Shown here piece after piece: positions 47,836-58,200 of a DNA stretch of 64,000 bases (position 1 is its first letter; each line of letters begins with the position of its first letter). The DNA lies in IMG/VR virus record IMGVR_UViG_3300042691_037641, positions 1-64,000 of that record; one strand, given 5' to 3'. The stretch is from a virus. Position numbers and translations under genes: made by a program. The notes under the pieces were generated by a model, which saw only the letters and a program-made list of their open reading frames with translations, was not told the DNA's origin and made no database searches.

Positions 47836-48864
47836 TTATGGTATTACACTTAATTGAGCTCTCCTCCATCCCGAGCCGGTTTTAACGTATATGTAAGGTA
47901 CTGAACTTGCATTAATTCCCCAACAAATATCGCCTTCCTCACCATTAGTATCGGCACTGCCACTTGGATTATATGGTGTTCGTAACCTTAATTGATTGTA
48001 ACCTGTCGCTCCGCTTATATCAACTAATGAAGTTGGGTCGACATTTCCCTGACCAATACCCATAAAACCTTGATTAGCGCCATCGCCATCTATATGAATA
48101 TGGGGGTTTTCATTTGACGCTTGAACATCGGTACCGGCATAAAATCTAATATATTCTGGGAAAGGACCCGCTCCTACAGCGTATTGAGTTATTATATTTA
48201 ATCCTCTTGCATTCGTTGATGAATAAAGACAAGTATCTCCTTGAGCTCCAATTTTTTCATAGGTAGTATTGTTATTACCTCTAACATTCAAAATTAATCC
48301 GGCACTTCCCCCTTCTGAAAAAGCACCAACACCTGCAACGATTGTATCGTCACCTAATAATGTTACCGTATGTAGTCCATTGGCATTTTCATCATAGTAA
48401 AATCTTGACCTACCATCATAACTAAAAAAATCAAAAGTATGTTCAGGTGTTTCTGTGTTTAATCCTATCCTTGTAGAACCAGGGTCACTAGTATGGTCAA
48501 CTGTGAAACCACTGAATATACCGAAATAAGTATTTCCTGAACTTAAAGGTTGTATTCTTATATTAGTTACACATGGATATATTTCGTTGACGTACAATTG
48601 ATTAATACAGTTACCTGAACCACCAGTGAAATTAAAACCTGATACAGAAAATGCAACATTTCCCGATGAATTTATAAAAGTCAAAGTACCATCCGAAACA
48701 GTACCTGCAGTTAAACAACAATCTGATGTTAGCTCGAATATTTGAGAAATTTGAGCTTTGAATGAGTCACCTGCGGCATTTGTAACGGTAGATGCGGTAT
48801 TCACTATGTGAATATAATCAGTTGGATTTACACTTACCGCTTGTTGTCTTTGTGTTAGAAACAT
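47836..48864 (-). CDS. Fibre-like protein, paralogue B
   Basis: A 342-residue protein with the same organisation as the 368-residue neighbour: PTDYIHIVNTA at the start, TSDCCLTAG, then GNCINQLYVNEIYPCV, and DISGATGYNQLRLRTPYNP near the end followed by GDICWGI. The divergent middle carries the differences. A gene duplication with variable centres is the simplest reading and fits receptor-binding proteins. No box or hairpin is seen in the 24-base gap upstream. Confidence 0.65.
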   Translation of the reverse strand: MFLTQRQQAVSVNPTDYIHIVNTASTVTNAAGDSFKAQISQIFELTSDCCLTAGTVSDGTLTFINSSGNVAFSVSGFNFTGGSGNCINQLYVNEIYPCVTNIRIQPLSSGNTYFGIFSGFTVDHTSDPGSTRIGLNTETPEHTFDFFSYDGRSRFYYDENANGLHTVTLLGDDTIVAGVGAFSEGGSAGLILNVRGNNNTTYEKIGAQGDTCLYSSTNARGLNIITQYAVGAGPFPEYIRFYAGTDVQASNENPHIHIDGDGANQGFMGIGQGNVDPTSLVDISGATGYNQLRLRTPYNPSGSADTNGEEGDICWGINASSVPYIYVKTGSGWRRAQLSVIP

Positions 48865-48888
48865 ATTAGTTAATTATTTTATATATCT

Positions 48889-49209
48889 TTATTGTGGTTG
48901 GTCTTGAAAGTAATATGACTCATAATCCTGAAATTCAAAACATAATCCATGTTGAAATTGTTTATAGTCACAACATATTATTGTTATGTAAAGACAACAA
49001 GCTGAGTTTGGGTCTCTTAATAGTATTACAGTTGTACCATCGGGTATGCCTGTAAGAACAAAAGGACATTCATTACCTGTTATCGCTGATAAAGGTATTG
49101 TTGCAAAAAAATCAGTATAATCATCAATATTTGCATACGCAAGTATGGTTGCATCTGGCAACATGGTTTCGCCAGTCACGGTCATACATGTTAATGCGGA
49201 AAATGACAT
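48889..49209 (-). CDS. Small Cys-rich protein, minus-strand module
   Basis: A 106-residue protein with a Cys-rich second half (ACCLYITIICCDYKQF) and an aromatic, acidic C-terminus (FEFQDYESYYFQDQPQ). The family is not recognised. It is preceded by a TATTTATA box on its own strand and lies between the giant protein and the paralogous fibres, so it may be an accessory of fibre assembly. Confidence 0.55.
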   Translation of the reverse strand: MSFSALTCMTVTGETMLPDATILAYANIDDYTDFFATIPLSAITGNECPFVLTGIPDGTTVILLRDPNSACCLYITIICCDYKQFQHGLCFEFQDYESYYFQDQPQ

Positions 49210-49225
49210 ATTTTTATATTATTTC

Positions 49226-49233
49226 TATAAATA
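49226..49233 (-). promoter_or_regulatory. TATTTATA box on the minus strand
   Basis: Read on the minus strand this is an exact TATTTATA, 16 bases before the ATG at 49209, in the 38-base gap after the 3407-residue gene. It shows that the motif follows gene orientation. Confidence 0.45.
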
Positions 49234-49247
49234 CTTTTAATTTATTT

Positions 49248-52200
49248 TTATGGTGGGTTAAAATTTATATTTATTGTTTCAGGTGGTTGTGCTACACCAT
49301 TAATGTTGTATAATAAAGGTGCCGAAGACAGTGGGGTAATTGTGTAAGGAGAGTTAAGACTAAATGAATTAACACCCTTAATATTTTGTATGTTATTTTG
49401 CATACCATACATAGTTGAGCCACTTGTAAATAATGCCAAATTTTGAGAAGATGGAACAAATCTTAATTCCTCAACTCCTGTTGCGTAATCATATTGTATT
49501 ATAACTCTATTATTTTGAACACCACCTGAATATGCGCTTATTATTAATTTACCGGTGTTTGTGTAAATCATATCAGGTAAAACAAGATAAGTATTTGGTA
49601 AAGTAAATTTAACGGTAGGAATTGCGGTAGTTGCTGAAATATTTAATTCTATTATGGTGCTGGTGGTTGAGCCACTATTAACTATTAAATAATCGACACC
49701 ACCCGAGGACCTCACAGCGAGACCTTGTCCTATAGTAAATCCAACATTAAGAGTCCTTTGGATAGTGGATGCTGAAAAAGGATTTGCAATATAGTTATAT
49801 TCTCTAATGACAGCCCCACTTCCGGCTGACGATAACCAAAGTTTTGAAGTGGTACAAGCAACATCCGTATTATAAAAACTTATACTCAAATTCAAAATCT
49901 GAAAGGTATTTGTAGAAACATTGTATCTTGACAGAACACCCACTGAACTTCCTGTTGTTCCAACCATGAAAGGTAAAGAATATTCGGATAAATCTACACT
50001 TGTAGAAGTTGGAGTATTGGTTATTGTTGGTGTAATTGTAGTTGTTGGTGTTATGGACATAGTAGGGGTCTGTGTTGATGTTCTTGTTGGTGTTACTGAC
50101 ATAGTCGGTGTTACACTTCTAGTTAATGTAACAGTTGTTGTTGGTGTTACTGACATAGTCGGTGTTACACTTCTAGTTAATGTAACAGTTGTTGTTGGTG
50201 TTACCGTTATCGTTGGAGTTACACTTCTAGTTAAAGTAATCGTAGCTGTATTAGTTGGTGTAACTGTCATTGTTGAAGTAATTGTTGGCGTTTGAGTGTT
50301 AGTTGGAGTTGGGGTAGGTGTTGTCGGGATAAATTCAACATCTATACATTGTGGTGATTGTGACATATCCCTTACTATAGTTATAAGACTTTTTGAAGAT
50401 ACCAAACTAAATGAGTATGGTGAACTCAAATTAACTTGAACAATTTGACCATTTATCGAGCTGGACGGAACTATGTAAAAATTACCAGAATTAATAAAAA
50501 TTGAAAACCCTTGTGGGTTTGTTGAAGGTCCTCCTGAAGGTGGGGCATACTGGATGTCCACCTCAACATTACCGGATAAATCGTATTGAGTTATATAATT
50601 TCTCAATAATACATTATCATAAGTACATGTAATTATTTTACCTGTTTGAGTCAATATTAAATCGTTCGATTCTCGTCTATTTGAGTTAAATAAATCAAAT
50701 AATTTTGTTCTTACTCCTGTATTAGTATTTAAAGTTATTACTGAACGAGAAGCTCCTGTTCCTGAAAATAATAACAAAGTAGAATCATCAATGGCAAATA
50801 AACCATTGTTAGTTGCAAAAGTACCTGGGGGTGATGGGATTGTTCTAAAATATGTTGATGTGAAAGGTGACAGTGTTATATTATATTCCAAAATAACGCC
50901 GGTGCCACCCGTAACTCCCCATATCCACATTTTATTCGAGGTATTTGCTAAACCATCTGGCTGATTGTCTGAATTTCTACTTATAGGTATTGGAATAGAA
51001 ATATTAGTTGAAAAATCATAACTATATACCAAACTACTTATTCCGGTAATTTGTGGTCTACTTAAATAAAATGTTGTACAAGCGTCAAAATTTAGAGATG
51101 GGCAAGATACCGTACAATCACCAAGTTGATATATTACACCTATTTGAGTCGTTGCGGTATATTGAGGACTTGTTGGGTCCCCCAAAACACAAAGTTGAGC
51201 GTATGACGCTCCTGTTATAGTGACATTATTAAATACACCATTACAATCATAATATTCTACAGAACCGCTACTCGTTGTATTATTAAAGAAATTGTAACAT
51301 GTGCATGCTGATAAATTAGATGTTTGACTCGGAGTTATAGTTACAGTTGGGGTTTGTGTGGTTGTATTTGTTGGAGTTTGTGTATTAGTAGGAGTTTGAG
51401 TTCTTGTATTAGTAGGAGTTTGTGTATTAGTAGGAGTTTGAGTTGATGTATTAGTAGGAGTTTGAGTTGATGTATTAGTAGGAGTTAAAGTATTAGTAGG
51501 AGTTTGTGTTCTCGTATTTGTTGGAGTCAAAGTGTTAGTTGGAGTTTGTGTGGTTGTATTAGTTGGAGTTTGTGTGGTTGTATTAGTTGGAGTTTGTGTG
51601 GTTGTATTAGTTGGTGTTTGGGTATTAGTTGGAGTTTGTGTGGTTGTATTAGTCGGAGTTTGAGTATTAGTAGGAGTATTAGTAGGAGTTTGAGTCGATG
51701 TATTAGTCGGTGTTTGGGTTGATGTATTAGTTGGAGTTTGAGTGGTAGTTGATGTAACGGTAGGAGTTGGGGTATTTGTAGGGGTGTTTGTCGGTGTTGG
51801 AGTTACTTTTATAAAATTAACATCTAAACAAACCAAAGGTTGCGCCATACCATTGTTTGTTATTGGCATGTCAGATAAAAGAGTAGAAGAATAAGGAAAT
51901 TCTAAATTGAAGAATCTTCTTGTTTTTGCAGTTGAGTCACAAAATGCTACATAAATACTATCGTTATAAATATAGAAAGAATACCCATTTCCTGCATTAC
52001 CAAACACAAAATCCAATTCTAAATTACCTGAAGAATCATATTGACTAAAATATGATTGAGGTGACGTTCCACCAGTGTATGTATGCATTATGAACTTTCC
52101 TGTATTGGTATAAATCAAATCACCTCGTAAAGCTCTTCCCGAAGGTAATAATGAAAACAAATGTGTAATTACGGCGTTATTTGACGATATATTAATATTA

Positions 52201-55200
52201 ACAATCGAGTTTTGAGAAGCACCTGTTGATGATACTAAATTATTATTATCAATGACCGCTAAACCATTTGAAGTAAGAGTTGAAGGACTTGTAGACCCTG
52301 TGAATAAGATATCTCTTGAGAAAGATATTGTGAAAGGATTATTCGTGAATACAAATTCTTTTAATAAAAACGTAGTTGCAAAAGTACCTAACACCCAAAG
52401 GTAGCTATCGTTAGTTGCAATATCAACAATAGACGAGGCTCCTAAAGTTATTGGTAAAGGAAACGCGGTGTTTGTGATTGGGTCGTAGTTATAAATTATT
52501 CTGTTAGAAAAACCTAATGTGAATACATCACAAGATTGTCTTGATACCACAGGACAACTCACACTACAATCACCATTATAATAAACAACAGTTATTTGTG
52601 CTGAAGTTGTGTAAGCACTATTACGGAGACATACACTCGCGTAGTCACCATTTGAAACATTCAATGAAGACGAAATTCCATTACAATCAGTGTAATTTAC
52701 TGTACCTGTTTGTGAAGTTGAAGTATTGAAGAATGTGAAACAATTACAATTATTAGAAGTTGGGGTAACCGTAGGAGTTGGGGTGTTAGTTGGTGTTTCT
52801 GTAGATGTTGGGGTGTTAGTTGGAGTTTCAGTGGATGTTGGCGTTATAGTAGTTGTTGAAGTTTGAGTATTAGTTGGTGTTATAGTAGTTGTTGAAGTTT
52901 GAGTATTAGTTGGTGTAACAGTGTTAGTTGGAGTTTCAGTTACAGTAGGCGTTTGAGTATTTGTTGGCGTTTGAGTATTTGTAGGAGTTACAGTTGAAGT
53001 TGGTGTTTCAGTTACAGTTGGAGTCTGAGTATTAGTCGGTGTCTGAGTATTTGTTGGGGTTGGTGTTAAACTTGGGCAAGGATAATTTTCTGAACATCCT
53101 GAGCAACTAGTTTGTGCAGTAAGTCCTACATAAAGATATGCATTTGGAGCTTCTGTCTGCTCTATAACTTCAGCACAACCTACAAAACCAATTGAATCAA
53201 CATAAAGTGTATCGCCTGTAGTAATTGTTGATGCAATTTCACCAGGAATTGTAAATAATTCGAATATTTGATATGGGAAGCAGCATCCACTAAACCATAA
53301 TTGAGCTGGTGGATAATAAGTCTTCGTTGGAGTTACAGTTGGTGTATTAGTTGGTGTTTCAGTATTTGTCGGAGTAATTGTTGGTGTTACAGTATTAGTT
53401 GGGGTAACGGTATTCGTTGGTGTTTCCGTATTTGTAGGAGTAATGGTATTAGTTGGGGTAACAGTATTCGTAGGAGTTTCTGTATTAGTTGGAGTTGAAG
53501 TAATTGTTTGTGTTGGGGTTACGGTATTAGTTGGGGTTTCAGTTATAGTAGGTGTTATAGTATTAGTTGGGGTTACGGTATTAGTTGGGGTTTCAGTTAC
53601 AGTGGGTGTCAATGTTGGAGTTTGAGTGTTTGTTGGGGTTGGAGATGGTGTCGGTAACTGTAATGATAAAGTAATACATTCGGCTAATTGAGACATGTCA
53701 GTAACACCACCTAGAACGCTACCGGCTAAAGTTAATGTATATGGTTCGGATAAACCAACTTGATAATATTCACCAGTTGCGTCACTTGTTATATATAAAT
53801 TACCACCTGACTGAAAAATACCGGTCCACCCGCCAGTAATATTTGGTAAAGAAATATCAACTTCAGGAATACTCGATGATGATGAATAATCAAACTGGGA
53901 TAACCACATAATCTCAGTCGGAGCACTTTGGAAACCGCTAATAATCAAAACTTTATTATTTGTGGTTAAAACAATGTCCTCAATCCTTCTAAATGTTGGT
54001 AATGAAAATTTGAAAGTGGGTATCGGAGGAGTTACGGATATATTTAATTCAAATACTTCGTCTTGTGTTACACTTGTATTCCTTCTTCCTAATAACAATG
54101 TATTATTATCTATCGCAAAAAGACCGAATGATGAATTCCAAGGTAAATTTATCGTTCTTATAACTGGACTTATACTATAATTACATAAAGTTAAATCATA
54201 TTCTTTTATTTCTCTACTTGTGACCGGTTGTCTGCTTAACCATAGTTTGGTTGAAGTATGAGCAAGACCACCAACAACCCAACCTGGATTAGTAATTGGT
54301 AAAAGATATCTTACGTTACCTGAAATATCATAAAAATACAAATTATTCGAACCCCAGTATAGCAAATCACAATTATCAATACAAACCGATTGTGTGGAGG
54401 TTGGAGTAGATGTTAATGTCTCAGTTACTGTTGGTGTTACGGTCACCGTAGGGGTGTTTGTCGGTGTTTCCGTATTTGAAGGTGTTATTGTAGAGGTTTG
54501 TGTAGGTGTGGGAGTTGTTGTTCTTGTTTGTATAGGAGTAGGTAATTGTACCCAACAAGTATCAACATCTTCAGGAGATAATAAAGTGTCGGGTGTTGAG
54601 GTGGCAAACCAAGTGACACCGTCATTTAATGAGTAAAATGCGAAAGGTGTTTCTACACTACTTTGGACTCCGTACCAGATGTTATTAATACCATCATATT
54701 GTACTTGCTCGATTGTGCTTGAAATATCAAATGAAACTAAATTCGATTGAGTCCAATTAATACCATCATTTGAATAATACAAATCATCAATTGACTCAAA
54801 CCCAATAACAAAATTGTTCTGACCAAAATTTACACATCTGACTATCCTAATTTCGGATAAAACTAAGGTAGACAAACTCCAATTTATACCATCATATGAG
54901 TATGATACAGGAGTAGTTGAAGTGTCAGAGGTTGATTTTACCCAAACACCATTACCGAATGATATCCTCGGTGAATTACTACCGGCAGTTATACCTGACC
55001 AATTAATACCATCATATGATATTACTTGATTATATCCCCCAAGTAAAGGTTGAAAACATTGAATCCATAAGTGGTTGAAATTATTATCCCAACCATAGAC
55101 TAATGTATCATTTTTAAGATTATTCGAAGAATTTGCCCAACCATCTACCGCAGGGTTATATATATTAGACTGAGTCCATGATGTCAAATCATAAGAATAA

Positions 55201-58200
55201 TACATTGAATAACTAACACCATCATAACCAAATAATTGCCAGATGTAGTTATCTGATACGTCCCTACCAAATGAAAGTTGTATACTATCAGTTAAAGTAA
55301 GAGAAGTGGATATGATGTACCAAATTTGACCATTGTAACTATAATGAACATTAGAATTATTAACAAAAACATAAACTGATTCACCGTTTAAATACCCTCT
55401 AGTCATATTAGTGACATCGTTGATGTTAATTGTTGGGAAATCATAAACTATTTGCCAATTTTGACCTGAATTGGTAGTCATGGCGACAGATAATGTGGCA
55501 GGTAGTTGACTATTACCAAAAGCAATTGGGTAACAATAATAAGTTGTTGTTGTTGGTGTTATTGAAGGAGTTTGGGTATTTGTTGGTGTATTAGTCGGTG
55601 TTTCTGTATTAGTCGGTGTTATCGTTGGAGTTACGGTAGAAGTTGGTGTGTTAGTAGGGGTGTTAGTAGGGGTATTGGTTGGAGTTTCTGTGTTTGTAGG
55701 AGTAACGGTATTTGTAGGTGTTTCCGTATTTGTAGGAGTAACGGTATTTGTAGGTGTTTCCGTATTTGTAGGGGTAGGTGTTTCTGTGACGGTATTAGTT
55801 GGAGTTTCGGTTACCGTCGGAGTTGGGGTGTTGGTTGGGGTTTCAGTATTGGTTGGAGTTACTGATTCAGTGGGGGTAATTGTTGGAGTAGGTGTAGGAG
55901 TTGGAGTTCTAGTTGCACATACACATGCCGGGTCAGGAGTTGCGGTACCAAAGCCCGAAACTACCTCAACATTATATGAACATATAACTGTTGAAGTTTC
56001 ACCAAGATTTAAATTTACAGGATAAGTAGTCCCATCACAATCAAAAACTCGGAATAAAGTACTTGACTCATATATGTTATAAATTATTGAATTAAAAATG
56101 CTCCCTAAATCAATTGTTAAAGATGGGGTAAATGTTAATATGTAGGACGAATTTATAGGGCTAAACGTAGCAGTTAAAATTGTAAAATATTGGGGTGGCA
56201 AAGAAGGGTTAACACTAATCAATTCCAAAACTTGACCAACTAGAACGATTGGAGACGGTACATTAGTTGGTATAAATGCAAAATCATCTCCTACTCTTAA
56301 AGGTGGTTTAATAACAAACCCATTATCAATTTGGGCGCCAAACCCACCAACTAATTCCCAAGATGTACAACATAAAGTTTCAGTTGGTGTAGGAGTAACG
56401 GTATTAGTTGGAGTTTCAGTTGGTGTTTCTGTATTCGTAGGTGTGACAGTATTAGTCGGAGTTTCTGTATTTGTTGGGGTTACAGTATTAGTCGGAGTTT
56501 CTGTATTTGTTGGGGTTACAGTATTCGTAGGCGTTTCAGTCACCGATGGAGTTACAGTATTTGTAGGTGTTTCCGTATTTGTAGGGGTAACAGTATTAGT
56601 CGGAGTTTCAGTAGTTGTTGGAGTTACGGTATTAGTCGGAGTTTCAGTAGTTGTTGGAGTTACGGTATTAGTCGGAGTTTCAGTAGTTGTTGGAGTTACA
56701 GTGTTTGTAGGAGTTTCTGTATTTGTAGGAGTTACAGTATTAGTCGGAGTTTCAGTGTTAGTTGGGGTTTCAGTGACTGTAGGTGTTTGAGTATTTGTTG
56801 GTGTTACAGTTATGGTTGGAGTGACGGTATTTGTTGGAGTTGGAGTTAAACTTGGGCAAGGATAATTTTCTGAACATCCTGAGCAACTAGTTTGGGCGGT
56901 AAATCCTACATAAAGATATGCATTTGGAGCTTCTGTCTGTTCTATAACTTCAGCACATCCTACAAAACCAATTGAATCAACATAAAGTGTATCTCCGGTA
57001 ATAATTGTCACAGCAATCTCACCAGGAATTGTAAATACTTCGAATATCGGATACGGAAAGCAACATCCGCTAAACCATCTTATCGATGGTGGATAATAAG
57101 TCTTTGTTGGAGTTACAGTTGGTGTATTAGTTGGTGTTTCGGTATTTGTCGGAGTAATTGTTGGTGTAACTGTATTTGTGGGTGTTTCAGTATTTGTTGG
57201 CGTAACAGTATTCGTGGGCGTTTCTGTATTCGTAGGGGTAACAGTATTAGTAGGAGTTTCAGTATTTGTTGGCGTTATAGTATTAGTAGGAGTTTCAGTA
57301 TTTGTTGGCGTTATAGTATTAGTCGGAGTTTCCGTATTCGTAGGTGTGACAGTATTAGTTGGTGTTTCAGTCACTGTTGGAGTAACAGTATTCGTAGGTG
57401 TTTCTGTATTTGTAGGAGTATTAGTTGGGGTTTCTGTATTTGTAGGAGTAACGGTGTTAGTTGGAGTTTCTGTATTTGTTGGCGTAGGGGTATTAGTCGG
57501 GGTTTCAGTGTTAGTTGGTGTTGGCGTTGCGGTTTGTGTTGGTGTTGGAGTTGGAGTTACTTGATTGAAATTTATTGGGAGGCAAGACAATAATTGTGTT
57601 GTTCCTTTGACCGCACCGGTATAAGTTAATTGATTGAAAGCGGTTGTTGATAACCCCCATGGAGAGTCGAGGGTTGCTAAATATATAAAACCTGATGTAT
57701 CTACTGCATAAATCGAACCACCAAATTCAAAGAAACCGGCAATTATTTGGGTAACCTGAAATAAAACTTCTCTTACACCTGTCGAATAATCATATTGTAA
57801 AATGTAATTATTCAAACCTCGGTACATCGAGACTATAAGTTTATTAGTAGTTGTGAGAATAAAATCACCTCTAACGAGCCAACCTAATTCTAATGGGAAT
57901 TTAACAGTTACGGTATTTGCTGCGAAATTTAATTCTTGAACAACTTCTTGAGACGGGTCAGAGGTATTTGTTATAATTAAAGTATTGTCATCTATTGCAA
58001 AAAGAGCATCACCTAAATTTATTCTTGTGATTTCGTCTAAGAAAGTTACAGAGAATGGACAAATTGAAAAATTATATCTTCTTATTCTATTTGAGGATGA
58101 TATGAAAAGTTTGGTTGAACTATGGGCGATATCATTGAATGGTGTACCTGGTATGGGGACTAATGTTGAGGTTTGAGTTACATTATTATAGGCGAAAACA

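Noticed and set aside
54536-55545. Calling the Asp-box domain a sialidase
   Set aside because: Asp boxes are visible but the catalytic Arg triad and Tyr/Glu pair could not be identified.
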